Notes: generated by a model from the letters alone, not told the origin. A DNA stretch of 64,000 bases from JAKALX01 sp964508715 (GCA_964508715.1 CAZDUX010000008.1:62001-126000), one strand, 5' to 3'; counted from the first letter of the stretch, positions 41,801-50,959 are shown. Numbers and translations: made by a program.

Positions 41801-44691
41801 TGCTCCTTGGTCGTCACCCACTTCCGGTTGTAGACCTTGACCGTCACCTGCTGGTTGGCCACCGGTTTTCCTTCGAGGTCCACGCTCACCAGCTCGATCC
41901 TCGAGGCCGAGCCACTTTTGGCGACGTAGTCCACCGGGTGGATCCCCGGCTGGAGGCTGGCAGGGTGTACCGTCACGCTGGTGCTTCCGGCGACGGCCTG
42001 CGCGCTCTGATCGGTCACATTCGCCGAGATGGTGAACGTCTGGGCGCCTTCCGTTCCGCTCAATGTCGCCGGGATTGCGAAGGACGCGACCCCGCCGGCA
42101 TCAGTTGTCGCTTTCCCAGTGGCGCGGGCAGGTTGCTTCACGATCGACTCGCGCCAGTAGTCCCAGTCGCTGAAGCTGTAGCGCTCGTACCCCTTGACGG
42201 TCATCGTGAATGGCGAGGCGAGGGCGCTCCAGTCGACTGGTGCGTTCGCCAGGCCGCCACCGAAAAAGAAGCTTGCCTTTGTCGTCACTTCGATGCTGTC
42301 GCCACTGACATAGGCTGGTTTTGCGGCGTTGACTTCCACCTGGAACTCGGGCTTCCGGAACTCCGCCACGAGGAAGCTCGTGCCGCTGACTCCATAACCG
42401 CGTTTCATCTGCTCCTGGTAGTCGAGATGCATGCCGTAATCGCCGGTGGCTGCATCCGCGGGCAGCGTGAACGACCCCGCGAAGGAACCGAAGTCGTTCA
42501 AGGTAACCGGCTGCCGGTTGAGCTCCTTCCCCTGCGAATCCACGATCACGAGGTCGAGCCCCGGGTTTGCGGGCGGGAGGTTGTACGCTGCGTCGTCATC
42601 GCTCCGGACTATCGCCTTGAAGTTCACCGTCTCGCCTGGCCGGTAGATTGGCCGGTCGGTGAAGACGTTTGCCACGTACTCGCGCGTGAAGTACTCGAGT
42701 GGAATGCCCATCTGGTAGGGGTATGCGCCCTGTTGCCACTGTGTCGTCGCGATGCCTCGCCGCCCACCGTTATCCAGCATCACCAGGTAGTTGCGATTGA
42801 ACCCCTTTCCCGGCGTCATCGCGGGCACGCCGAACGAGGCCAGCCCGTTCGCATCGGTTGTGGCGGTGGTACTCGAAAGGCCATCGCCCTCGGCTGCGAG
42901 GGTTGCGCCGCTTACCGGTTTGCCCGTGTCGTGGTCGATGACCCATGCCATCAGCTCATCCTGGGAGAGCTTGAGCACGATCTCGGTGTCGACTACCGCG
43001 AATGCAAAGTACGACTGCAACGTGCCGCCCGTTCGCACGAAGTAGTACCCCTTCGGCAGGGGTCCGCCACCGGAGAGGGACGTCGATTCGATCGCCACCA
43101 CGTCCTTCGCCGCGCTCACCGGCTCCGTCCACGTCCGGATCGCCTTCTGGGAGGGTACCCACCGGCCGGGGTCGTTGAAGAATTTGAAGTCGTTGATGAA
43201 CCAGGCGTGCGCTTCGGTCGCTGTCAGGGGGTAGAGCGTGAAGCTTGCGGAGTTCACGTTGGTTGCGTGGTAGTAAAGGATCGGCTCCGCCGAGGCTGCG
43301 TACGTCCCTGCGTTGTTTGGGATGGCGAGGCTCACCGACGGTGTCAGCGAACCCGTGGTGAAGGAGAACGTGTACGCCGGTAACTCCTGTCCGAAGCGGT
43401 CGACTGCTCCGCCGGCGACGTTCACCGTATATCGCGTCGATGGTTTCAGTCGCACGCTGATGTAGAGGTTCCGTTCGTCTCCGCCCGGGTACATCCCATC
43501 CTGTATTTCAGCAAGCGAAAACCCCGTGATGCTGATGCGTTCACGGAAGAGGTCGGGGTCGATTGGCGTCGCGAAGTTCAGTTGCACCCCGAAGCGCTCG
43601 GCCGCTGTCTCACCGTTTGCCGGGCGTGTGCTCGAAACCGCCGGTAGCGGTGCGACGGTGAAGAAGGTCTTTCGCTCATCCTTCGTTTCACCCCCGCCCG
43701 CGCCCTTCAGGCCCTTCGAGATGACGATGCTGTAGGTCTTCCCGGGGGCCATGTTTGCTGCAGGGGTGAACGTGGCGGTCTCGCCACCGCTCGACCATGT
43801 GTACGCGCCAGCCACCGGGGTGCCGTTCGGGTCCAGCAGCTTCAGGCCCGCCTCGACAGAGGTGTGGTCCATCGCCTGGTTGAACACCACGGTCACCGGT
43901 TGCCGAGGCGCCCCGAGCACGGTGTTCTGGTCGGGCTTGATGCTCGAGATGGCCGGCCCGACTGTGGTGAAGCTCCATGCGTAATCCTCCTTCAGCACGC
44001 CATCGGCCTCACTCGTCAGCCCGGCTGCGATCTTCAGGTGATACGTGGTGTTCGGGGCCAGCGTCTTCGGGACGAACTGGTAGAGCGACGTATTCAGCCA
44101 TTCGCCGTTGCCTTCGAGTGGCGGGTCGAACGCGACCACCGGGTCCTTTCGTGCCGCGGCGAGGGTCGTTAGTGGAGCGACCGAGCGGCTGAACTGCACG
44201 AGCACCTGTGCCTGCGTCGGGACTTCCCGGTCGCCGTCAGCCGGGATGGCCTGCACGACTTTGAGCAGGCCGCTCGTCGTGAACTCCTTCTGCACGGCCT
44301 GCTGGAGGCCGGTTTCGGGGCGGGCCGGCACGTGGATGGTGTAGGTTGCCCCGCGCAGCAGGCCGGGGAAATCTGGCTGGAAGAGCACGGTACGTTCGCT
44401 CAGCCAGGCGTATTGCCCCGCCACTTTGGGCTCGATAGTCAGCAGCTTTGCGGCGTCCTTCTCGTTTGGCGCCGACGCGAATGTCACCTTCACAGGAGAA
44501 AGCCGCGCCACATCGTCGCCTTCCGGGGAAACCGAGAACCCCGCTGGCTCTGTCGGCTGCACCTTGCTGCTCCCACCGCGCAGCATGACGAAGGCCACCA
44601 ATCCAACCACGACGACGGCAGTGAGTGCCGCCAGGTAGCGAGCCCGCGGATCCCGGCTCCACGTCCGTAGTGTCTCGGGTGAGATGTTCAT
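38806..44691 (-). CDS. Bacterial alpha-2-macroglobulin without thioester
   Basis: A 1961-residue membrane-anchored protein: a single N-terminal span (about 20-38), SbsA/Big_5-like beta domains (three, starting near 55, with TYTIHVPA- and KTYSIVISK-like ends), then the macroglobulin MG domains, the bait region and the alpha-alpha toroid. The reactive thioester motif CxEQ, expected after P-x-G, is replaced by Y1464-S-P-Q in PYEYSPQ, so it cannot covalently trap proteases. It starts as ATGA overlapped with the pbpC stop, the classic pbpC/A2M pairing in which the A2M is thought to protect the cell surface where PBP1C repairs the wall. E. coli YfhM keeps the thioester; YfaS lost it. Confidence 0.92.
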   Translation of the reverse strand: MNISPETLRTWSRDPRARYLAALTAVVVVGLVAFVMLRGGSSKVQPTEPAGFSVSPEGDDVARLSPVKVTFASAPNEKDAAKLLTIEPKVAGQYAWLSERTVLFQPDFPGLLRGATYTIHVPARPETGLQQAVQKEFTTSGLLKVVQAIPADGDREVPTQAQVLVQFSRSVAPLTTLAAARKDPVVAFDPPLEGNGEWLNTSLYQFVPKTLAPNTTYHLKIAAGLTSEADGVLKEDYAWSFTTVGPAISSIKPDQNTVLGAPRQPVTVVFNQAMDHTSVEAGLKLLDPNGTPVAGAYTWSSGGETATFTPAANMAPGKTYSIVISKGLKGAGGGETKDERKTFFTVAPLPAVSSTRPANGETAAERFGVQLNFATPIDPDLFRERISITGFSLAEIQDGMYPGGDERNLYISVRLKPSTRYTVNVAGGAVDRFGQELPAYTFSFTTGSLTPSVSLAIPNNAGTYAASAEPILYYHATNVNSASFTLYPLTATEAHAWFINDFKFFNDPGRWVPSQKAIRTWTEPVSAAKDVVAIESTSLSGGGPLPKGYYFVRTGGTLQSYFAFAVVDTEIVLKLSQDELMAWVIDHDTGKPVSGATLAAEGDGLSSTTATTDANGLASFGVPAMTPGKGFNRNYLVMLDNGGRRGIATTQWQQGAYPYQMGIPLEYFTREYVANVFTDRPIYRPGETVNFKAIVRSDDDAAYNLPPANPGLDLVIVDSQGKELNRQPVTLNDFGSFAGSFTLPADAATGDYGMHLDYQEQMKRGYGVSGTSFLVAEFRKPEFQVEVNAAKPAYVSGDSIEVTTKASFFFGGGLANAPVDWSALASPFTMTVKGYERYSFSDWDYWRESIVKQPARATGKATTDAGGVASFAIPATLSGTEGAQTFTISANVTDQSAQAVAGSTSVTVHPASLQPGIHPVDYVAKSGSASRIELVSVDLEGKPVANQQVTVKVYNRKWVTTKEQTSEGARRYRSEPQDTLVDTLTATTDSKGEATVEYTVKSSGTLRLVAEITDGQGRIARSAAYLWCWGGEFASWQVTNDDTVKLVADRDSYSPGDTAKVLVPAPFEGAKGLVTVERGKIISRELRDFPTNAETLDIPIVDGSVPNVFVSVVLYRPPTTADPVPRYKVGYVELPVSNAGKALHVEIKPGVSQAKPGDTVHYDLKVTDASGKGVKAELSVSVIDKALLTLEQERALDGLKAFWFERGLSVTTSSSLSVSVNRSNDVIAEPPAGGKGGGGLSDDRLRQDFRNSAFWQAQLVTKDDGTASVDVKMPDNLTTWHMDVRAISGDALVGEGQNEIISTQPLLLRPALPRFLRVGDTVTLRMLVRNATAKSSDVTVALDAQGVEVTGNASKTAKIEPGQSLVFEWPAKVTAEGTAKLTFTATGSGGLKDSVVQEIPISLDVTPETTATGGVVIGEALSEAIYLPAFAILEGGSLEVTVQPALAGSAAGELKWLAPRPYEYSPQIAARLMATAGVRRADKSADKDTSGYDSRIATDVAALIGQQKPGGGWGWCAAPACLSDPNVTAWALLALGEARRDGIAIPDGTVSSARSFVNAFINRVADVEHPVDPSQKAYMTAALALAGDSSAQSVGRSILEQYRTQLSTWGRAYLLMTFVEGGARRDDPGVTQIINDLTASAIASANGSHWEDPRNENGIMTNTSATALVLDAMLRVYPDHPLVSQTVRWLTVARGEYPWHTSVEYAQGILALSDFSAKTGELGGNFGFKVQRDGSDVMSSKFQPGDGAKTESKKLPLTDFTAGKTSVLTFLRDFNKPGRLYYTLNLRYLTPARGVEAVSRGFGVSHQYTLLDDPKTPVDKAKLGDTVRVTVTIVAEAERHYAVIDDLLPAGLEAVDTRLQSVDAKLKAELDAERLQAAKEQQGGYFAPWFGWYYSPWQHVDARDDRVTLFAGTLPKGVYQYIYYARATTPGEFFVPPVHAEESYFPEVFGRSDSGTFVIEE

Positions 44692-47021
44692 CGGGTTCGT
44701 ACCTCGTAGGTGGATGACGCTCTGAGCGTCTCGCCGGCGTAGGCCGCCGTGACTTCGACATGGTGAGTCCCTGGTTCGAGCCGCCAGCGCACGCGGGCAT
44801 CGGGGCCCGGCGCGGTCCCCGCCGGTGCTCCATCGACCTGGAAGCTCAGGTTCGTTGCCCCCGGTGGAGCCGTCGCTCGGAGGATGAGCTCCTGGGAAGA
44901 GAGTTCGGGCGCGATGAAGAGCACGCTGTTCGCCGGCGGCTGGACGACGTGGAGGGCCGGCGCCGGCTCGTTGAACGCGACCGTCAGCCCGGCACCCGCT
45001 GCCCACGACCGCGCTTCGGGGGGTGGATTGACAAGCAGTTGGCCGTCCGGCCGCCGGACGTAGTAGTGCTCGACGCCGTGTGGTTGGGTGCCAGCGACGA
45101 AGAGTTCGCGGCGTGGTGTTGGGCAGGCGGTGCCTGGCTGCAGCCCGGTCGGGTCACAGACGGTTGCCTCGACGATGCTCCCCGGCCGCTCCAGCCAGCC
45201 GCTTGCTCCCGCATCCGAAGCTGCCATCAACGCGCGCCAGATCGGGGCTGCCCCATCCACGCCCGAGACATCGTGCATGGGCGCCCCATCGGCGTTGCCC
45301 ACCCAGACGCCGGTGACGAGCTGCGGCGTGAAGCCCACCGTCCAGTTGTCGCGGAAGTTGGTCGTGGTCCCCGTCTTCACCCCGGCCCGGAACGGGAGGT
45401 CGAGAGGCGTCACCTCGCCGAAGCCGGGTATGCGTGCATCGCGGTCATCCAGGATATCCGCCACCAGGTAGGCGATTGCCGGGTCGAGTACCTGTGCCGG
45501 TTCGCTGCGAACGTGTTCGTAGAGCACCTTCCCGCTGACGTCACGAACCCGGCTGACGGCGTAGGGCTGTGGCAGTCGTCCCCCGGTTGCGAAAATGCTG
45601 TAGGCGTTTGCCAGGTCCAGAAGCCGGACCTCACCTCCGCCGAGGGTGAGCGCGAGGCCGTACCGTTCCGAGTCGGTGAGCGTCGCAAGCCCCGCCCGGT
45701 GCGCCATCTCGAGGAATGTGTCGATGCCGATCGCGTCGAGAGTGCGCACCGCGGGGATATTGAGCGATGACGCCAGCGCCGTTCTCAAGGAGACCGGTCC
45801 CCGGAAGCGCCGGTCATAGTCCAACGGGACGTAGGTTCCGTCCGGCGTTGGGAAGCTCGAAGGTACATCGAGTAGTTGCGTCGCGGGTGTGAATCCGTGT
45901 TCCATGGCAGCCGCGTAGAGGAACGGTTTCAGCGCCGATCCCGGCTGCCGCAGAGCAACGGTCATATTCACCTGGCCCGCATGCGCCGCGTCGTCGAAGC
46001 CAGCCGAGCCGGCCATCACGACGATGCGCCCGTCCCGTGGGTCGATGGACACCGCTGCGGCGTTCGTCACGTTGCGGTCGGCGAGCTTCGTAACCTGCTG
46101 GCCGATGATTCGCTCGGCCTCCTGTTGTAGCCCGGCGTCGAGCGTTGTTTCGATGATCAGCCCGGGCTTTCCGGCGAGGTCCGGCCGCACCCGCGCCAGC
46201 TCGCCGAGTGCGAACTGCACGAAGTGCGGCCCGATGACCGGCGCCAGTGGAGGGAGCAGGTAGAGGCTTTCCCCTGTCGCAGACTCCACCTGGTTCGTGG
46301 TGATCTGCCCATCATCGAGCAGCCGGGCGAGGACGTACGCCTGGCGGGCCTTTGCCAGCGAGGGGTCGTTGGCCGGATCGTAGGCACCGGGCAGTTGCGG
46401 CAATCCCGCGAGGTATGCGGCCTGCGCCAGGTCCAGGTTCGCCGCGCTTACGCCGAAGAACACGCGAGCGGCTGCTTCGATGCCGTAGGCACCCCGCCCG
46501 TAGTACACGGAGTTCAGATATTCGCCCAGGATCTGGTCCTTTGGCTCCCGCCCCTCGATCTGGATGGCAAGGAGCGCCTCATGCGCCTTTCGCACGAGTA
46601 ACGGCTCGCCGGAACCGTTGAGGTACCGTCCCCGCGCAAGCTGCTGCGTGATGGTCGATGCACCCGACCGCTGTGAACCGAGGCTGAGCAGTGCGCGGGT
46701 GATTGCGATGGGGTCGATACCGGGATGCTCCCAGAACCGCTGGTCTTCGGCCGAGACAGTCGCCTGCTGCATGATCGGTGCGATCGATTCGAGCGGGACC
46801 GGTATCCGGAGCCCGTTCCTGGCGTCTCTCTGTAGCACCGTCCCATGCGCGTCAAGGATCACGGTTCCCGGGGGCTGGTGCTCTCCACCCTGCGCCGCAA
46901 TTGGTGCGCAGACCGCAAACCATCCGAGCAAGAGCCCCGGTGCCAGCGAAAGCGCGGCCCACACCCCTGCCCGAAGCAGCGGATGGGTACGTGTTGCCGG
47001 GTTCCTGGTCCACATATTCAT
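44688..47021 (-). CDS. pbpC: Penicillin-binding protein 1C (bifunctional transglycosylase/transpeptidase)
   Basis: A 777-residue class A PBP, anchored by a single span (about 20-38). Glycosyltransferase family 51: SAEDQRFWEHPGID with catalytic E92, and GASTITQQLARG (120-131). The transpeptidase domain has SxxK in RQPGSALKPFLY, SLN in SSLNIPA, and KTGTT. The C-terminal domain beyond the transpeptidase matches the BiPBP_C type (beta sandwich, from about 690). Length and the extra C-terminal domain are those of PBP1C. Start ATG 47021; a TAGCGT box lies only a few bases upstream. It overlaps the A2M start by four bases and is transcribed with it. Confidence 0.93.
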   Translation of the reverse strand: MNMWTRNPATRTHPLLRAGVWAALSLAPGLLLGWFAVCAPIAAQGGEHQPPGTVILDAHGTVLQRDARNGLRIPVPLESIAPIMQQATVSAEDQRFWEHPGIDPIAITRALLSLGSQRSGASTITQQLARGRYLNGSGEPLLVRKAHEALLAIQIEGREPKDQILGEYLNSVYYGRGAYGIEAAARVFFGVSAANLDLAQAAYLAGLPQLPGAYDPANDPSLAKARQAYVLARLLDDGQITTNQVESATGESLYLLPPLAPVIGPHFVQFALGELARVRPDLAGKPGLIIETTLDAGLQQEAERIIGQQVTKLADRNVTNAAAVSIDPRDGRIVVMAGSAGFDDAAHAGQVNMTVALRQPGSALKPFLYAAAMEHGFTPATQLLDVPSSFPTPDGTYVPLDYDRRFRGPVSLRTALASSLNIPAVRTLDAIGIDTFLEMAHRAGLATLTDSERYGLALTLGGGEVRLLDLANAYSIFATGGRLPQPYAVSRVRDVSGKVLYEHVRSEPAQVLDPAIAYLVADILDDRDARIPGFGEVTPLDLPFRAGVKTGTTTNFRDNWTVGFTPQLVTGVWVGNADGAPMHDVSGVDGAAPIWRALMAASDAGASGWLERPGSIVEATVCDPTGLQPGTACPTPRRELFVAGTQPHGVEHYYVRRPDGQLLVNPPPEARSWAAGAGLTVAFNEPAPALHVVQPPANSVLFIAPELSSQELILRATAPPGATNLSFQVDGAPAGTAPGPDARVRWRLEPGTHHVEVTAAYAGETLRASSTYEVRTR

Positions 47022-47262
47022 CCGGACGCTATGCCGCTCGGATTAGTTCCCGAACCAACCCTATCCCGGGAACCCGCGGCCTTCGACGGCCAGGATGGTC
47101 CCGATTCCCGAACCGTCCGGCCCAACCACTCGCCAACCGCCTACCCCCGCACTGGTCGTCCTTCGGCCGCTAACCCCATGCTCTCGAGAGTGTGCACGAC
47201 GAATCAGTACCGCCCGCCCTCGAGCCGGGCCGGGGTGGTCGTGGAACTCGATGCATCCGCGC

Positions 47263-47268
47263 TACACT
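47263..47268 (+). promoter_or_regulatory. -10 box of a probable leaderless promoter for the acetyltransferase gene
   Basis: TACACT ends six bases before GTG 47275, with no Shine-Dalgarno sequence in between. Same geometry as at 11768 and 27857. Confidence 0.55.
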
Positions 47269-47274
47269 GCCTTC

Positions 47275-48252
47275 GTGCCCGAGATCACCATCCGGCGTGC
47301 CACCGAGGCAGACGGCCCGACACTCGCCTACCTGGAGCGATCTTCACCGCTCGTGACCGATGGTTCACAACTGGTCATCGATCGTGGCGACGACTACTTC
47401 GCTGCTTCACGGTTGATGGAGGAGGTGACGATCGCCCTCGCCGAAGTAGATGGGGAGCCTGCGGGCGTATTCTGCGGTGCGCTTCACCGGGCACTGCTCG
47501 GCGGCGTCGAACGGAACATGCTGTATATCCATCACGCCCGCATCCTGCCGCGCTTCCAGGATCTCGGGCTTGGCAAGCAGATGTCGGGATTTGTCAGCGA
47601 ACCGTATAAAGGCCGGGTTGATTCCTCCTACTGGTACATCGCCCCGGGGAACGAGCATTCACAGGGATTCGCACGCAAGGCACAGAATCGATGGACATTC
47701 GGCCCCACGATGATTGGCATGGATACAGCGGCGCTTGCTGGCCCGCCGGCGGGCAGGTTCGCCACCGAGGCTGATGCAGCGGCCATCATTGAGATGATCA
47801 ACGCTGCCCATGAGGGCGAGGAGATGTTCCTCCCCTACACGATGGACTCACTTGCGGCACGGCTTGCCCGTGACCCGGCGCTCTACACATGGGGACGCCT
47901 CTGGTTGACCGATCATGCGGTGGCCGGCGTCTGGCCCGAAGGCGAAGTGCTGTCGGTCCGCAGCACCTCTGCGAGTGGTGAGACCAGGGTGTCGCGCGGC
48001 GCCTGCGTTCTCGACTTCGGTTACCTGCCGGGTTACGAGGCGGACCTGCTCGATCTCCTGCGTGCCTGGTGCAGTTGGCTGGCGGCGCGCGGCATGGAGG
48101 AGCTCAGTGTCTTCAGTTCACCGCATACCCGTCACTGGGATCTGCTCTCTCCGCTCGGGCAGCACACACCGTTTCATTTCTGGACGCCGACTATCCCCCA
48201 GCCTGCCGATGCCGAGGAGCACGGCCTCTACGTTGACCACATCTACTTCTGA
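47275..48252 (+). CDS. GNAT-family acetyltransferase, two GNAT-like halves
   Basis: A 325-residue protein. The N-terminal half (ITIRRATEADGPTLAYLERSSP ... RILPRFQDLGLGKQMSGFV, residues 1-150) is a GNAT fold with the acetyl-CoA pyrophosphate loop Q/R-x-x-G-x-G seen as FQDLGLGKQ. The C-terminal half (FATEADAAAIIEMINAA onwards) repeats a GNAT-like start, so it is probably a tandem GNAT. The start GTG 47275 is chosen because the ITIRRAT motif must be at the N-terminus and the TACACT promoter lies just upstream. It diverges from pbpC. Substrate unknown. Confidence 0.78.
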   Translation: MPEITIRRATEADGPTLAYLERSSPLVTDGSQLVIDRGDDYFAASRLMEEVTIALAEVDGEPAGVFCGALHRALLGGVERNMLYIHHARILPRFQDLGLGKQMSGFVSEPYKGRVDSSYWYIAPGNEHSQGFARKAQNRWTFGPTMIGMDTAALAGPPAGRFATEADAAAIIEMINAAHEGEEMFLPYTMDSLAARLARDPALYTWGRLWLTDHAVAGVWPEGEVLSVRSTSASGETRVSRGACVLDFGYLPGYEADLLDLLRAWCSWLAARGMEELSVFSSPHTRHWDLLSPLGQHTPFHFWTPTIPQPADAEEHGLYVDHIYF

Positions 48253-48421
48253 GCGGTGGCCCGTAGCGTGCCCGCGAATCCGCGACCTGTGCCCTGGAGA
48301 TTGCTCGGCAGCGACAATTCCCGGCAGGGGACTGGTCAGTGCCAAACCAGATGTGATACTGTGCGTGTCCGGCTGGGAGGGGGTAGCTGTCGGCGGGGTG
48401 GCCGTCGCGAGACAATAAGAA

Positions 48422-48454
48422 GGGCTTGATGCCATCTCCCATTGCATCAAGCCC
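48422..48454 (-). terminator. Terminator of the dcw operon after ftsZ
   Basis: An 11-bp perfect stem, GGGCTTGATGC with GCATCAAGCCC (arms 48422-48432 and 48444-48454, 11-base loop). On the minus strand TTCTTATTGT follows. It stands 47 bases after the ftsZ stop, so it closes the division operon. Confidence 0.82.
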
Positions 48455-48500
48455 CTCGTTCCCGAACTCGTTCGGGCAGGTCGCGCGCTCGGCTAGATGG

Positions 48501-49628
48501 CTACCTCCTTTCAGCCAGCTTTGCCACTACCCCATCACCCACGGCATTGATCGCGTTCAGCGAACGGATGTTGCGTCGCAGGAATGCGGGCAGTTCGGCA
48601 TCTTCCACGCTCGACACTCCGGGTAGTCCAATCTCAGCGATGCGCCGCACCTCGCGCGGGTCTTCCATCTGCATGGCCTTCGGCGGGAAGCCGGTTGCGA
48701 TGACGGTCATCAGCACCTCGTCGCCGACCGCCGGGTCGACCACAGTGCCGAAAATGATATTCGCGGAGGGGTCGACGACTTCGGCGATCACCCGCGCTGC
48801 CATATCGAGTTCGCGCAGCTGCAGGTGCCCGTTGTGCGAGAAATTGAAGAGGACGCTGTGCGCCCCGTCGATTGACTGATCGAGCAGGGGGCTCGTCGTC
48901 GCAGATCGTGCAGCCTCGACCGAGCGGTTCTCGCCTGCGCCACGGCCGACGGCGAGGAGTGCCGGTCCGGCCTCGCTCATCACGGTTCGCACGTCGTTGA
49001 AGTCCAGGTTGATGGAGCCGTTCTGGCTGATGATGTTCGAGATCGACTGGATCGCCTGGCGAAGCACGTCGTCGGCCGTCTCGAACGCCTGCTCCACCGT
49101 TGTGTCGGCAGGGCAGATATCGAGGAGCCGCGCGTTCGGGATCGCAATGAGCGTGTCGACCTTGTCGCGCAGGCGGGCGAGGCCCTCCTCCGCCTGCTTG
49201 GAGCGACGGGCGCCCTCCCATGCGAACGGCTTCGTGACAACGCCGATGGTGAGAGCGCCGCAATCCTTGGCGATCTCGGCAACGACCGGGGCTGCGCCTG
49301 TACCGGTGCCGCCACCCATGCCCGCCGTGACGAACACCATTTCGGTGCCGCGGAGGAGTTCGTAGAGTTCGTCGCGGCTTTCGTCGGCGGCACGTTCGCC
49401 GCGGGCCGGATCACCGCCAACGCCGAGGCCCTTGGTCAGCTTTTCACCGATGCGAATCCGGTTCGGCGCTTCGGAGGAGACCAGCGCCTGTGCATCCGTG
49501 TTGCAGGCTACGAACGTGACTCCCGGGATCTTCGCCCGGACCATGCGGTTGACGGCGTTGCAGCCACCTCCGCCAACACCAACGACTTTGATATCCGGCA
49601 GCAGCTCGTTCTCGTAACGGTTGCTCAT
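48501..49628 (-). CDS. ftsZ: Cell division GTPase FtsZ
   Basis: Tubulin-like GTPase forming the division ring, 375 residues. GTP-binding GGGGCNAVN is at 19-27; tubulin signature GGGTGTG at 105-111; T7 loop NLDFNDV at 207-213, with the catalytic D209/D212. The C-terminal peptide (DAELPAFLRRN) for FtsA/ZipA binding is present but is followed by another 25 residues. ATG 49628 has a GGAAGGACAGGA site; an extra 270 codons upstream in frame run into ftsA antisense and are rejected. Last gene of the dcw cluster, followed by the terminator at 48422. Confidence 0.97.
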   Translation of the reverse strand: MSNRYENELLPDIKVVGVGGGGCNAVNRMVRAKIPGVTFVACNTDAQALVSSEAPNRIRIGEKLTKGLGVGGDPARGERAADESRDELYELLRGTEMVFVTAGMGGGTGTGAAPVVAEIAKDCGALTIGVVTKPFAWEGARRSKQAEEGLARLRDKVDTLIAIPNARLLDICPADTTVEQAFETADDVLRQAIQSISNIISQNGSINLDFNDVRTVMSEAGPALLAVGRGAGENRSVEAARSATTSPLLDQSIDGAHSVLFNFSHNGHLQLRELDMAARVIAEVVDPSANIIFGTVVDPAVGDEVLMTVIATGFPPKAMQMEDPREVRRIAEIGLPGVSSVEDAELPAFLRRNIRSLNAINAVGDGVVAKLAERR

Positions 49629-49705
49629 GTGTCCTGTCCTTCCCTTCCTGAATGGCTCATCTGCGGGGGTTGAAAAAGCCAATCCGTGGTTCGCGTCCCT
49701 CCCTC

Positions 49706-50959
49706 CTACTGGGGCATAAGCGCCCGTCCTACTGAGGCGAGCCGCTTGAAGAAGCCGCTCACCGGCACATCGAAGTTCCGTGGCTCGCGGGTCTCGACCA
49801 CGCGTTCCTTGCCGCTCAATGCGTACTCGACCAGGCCGATCGCCGTCGCGTACGAGGGGCTCCCGATGATGTCGCCCATACCCGAGAAGCCGCGTGGTAT
49901 GCCTATCCGGGCCGGCATCCCGAGGCGTGCCTCCGCGACCTCGGCGAGCCCGCGCACCTGGCTCGTTCCACCGGTCAGCACGAGTCCTGCCGCGATCTTG
50001 TCGAGGTAACCCACGCGCTTCAGCTCGAGTGCAACCATCTCCAGGATCTCTTCTGTCCTTGCCTGGATGATTTCGCAGATGTGGGCTCGCGTAACGCTCT
50101 TGGTCGCCTGGGTCCCGAAGGCCTGGATCTCCACGGTCTCGTTCGTCATCGACGGCTCGGCGTACGCGGCTCCATAGCTGCACTTCACCTCCTCCGCGCT
50201 CTCCCATGGGCAACGGAGGACCCGAGCGAGGTCGTGGGTGAGGTGCGACCCGGCGATCGGAAGGCAGGCGGTGTGCGCAATCGTCCCTTCGTCGTATACG
50301 GCGACCGAGGTCGTGCTCCCGCCGATATCGACGACCGCGACACCCTGGTAGCGTTCCTGCTCGGTGACCACGCTCGTCGCCGAGGCGATCGATTCGAGCA
50401 CGATTTCGTCGACCTGGACCCCGGCGCCTTCGATGCACTTCGTGAGGTTCTGGACCGCCGAAACTGCCGCCGTGACGATGTGTGTCTCCGCGTCGAGGCG
50501 GCCGCCGTACATGCCCACCGGGTCGCTCACCGGGTCCGTACCTTCGACCCAGTAGCCGCGTGGGATGACGTGTAGCACCTGCCGGTTCGTCGGGATGCTG
50601 ATCTGCCCTGCCGATTCCAGCACACGCTGGCGGTCATCCGCCGAGATCGGCCGTGCTCGATCCGGGATGGCGATGATGCCCCGGTTGTTCTGTGAGGCGA
50701 TGTGCATCCCGGAGATCCCCACCGTGGCGCTCAGGATTCGCATCCCGCACGCCTGCTCGGCTTTCTCGACGGCAATGCTCACCGCGTCCCGGGCGGAGGT
50801 GATGTTGTCGATCACGCCGCGCGACAACCCGGAAGCGGGTGCGACGCCAACACCGAGGATCCGGGCCTCTCCCGTGTCGCCAATATCTCCAACGAGCACC
50901 ACCACCTTGGTCGACCCGATGTCGACTGCCGCAACGGTGCTTCGCCTTCTGCTCGTCAT
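49706..50959 (-). CDS. ftsA: Cell division protein FtsA
   Basis: Actin-like ATPase that ties FtsZ to the membrane, 417 residues. The phosphate-1 motif VDIGSTKVVVLVGD is near residue 12; connect/phosphate-2 VVDIGGSTTSVAVYDEG is near 220; adenosine motif LTGGTSQVRG is near 335. A C-terminal amphipathic end (SGFFKRLASVGRALMPQ) should bind the membrane. The 1C domain sits between the first two motifs. Ten bases separate it from ftsQ and 77 from ftsZ. Its presence argues against actinobacteria, which normally lack FtsA. Confidence 0.95.
   Translation of the reverse strand: MTSRRRSTVAAVDIGSTKVVVLVGDIGDTGEARILGVGVAPASGLSRGVIDNITSARDAVSIAVEKAEQACGMRILSATVGISGMHIASQNNRGIIAIPDRARPISADDRQRVLESAGQISIPTNRQVLHVIPRGYWVEGTDPVSDPVGMYGGRLDAETHIVTAAVSAVQNLTKCIEGAGVQVDEIVLESIASATSVVTEQERYQGVAVVDIGGSTTSVAVYDEGTIAHTACLPIAGSHLTHDLARVLRCPWESAEEVKCSYGAAYAEPSMTNETVEIQAFGTQATKSVTRAHICEIIQARTEEILEMVALELKRVGYLDKIAAGLVLTGGTSQVRGLAEVAEARLGMPARIGIPRGFSGMGDIIGSPSYATAIGLVEYALSGKERVVETREPRNFDVPVSGFFKRLASVGRALMPQ

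Noticed and set aside
41209..43383. 724-codon plus-strand open frame inside the A2M gene
   Set aside because: Antisense shadow: no ribosome site, no recognisable domain, and His/Arg/Val-rich composition typical of antisense translation.
44692..45006. N-terminal extension of the A2M protein
   Set aside because: These codons lie inside pbpC and precede the natural membrane anchor; ATGA coupling fixes the start at 44691.
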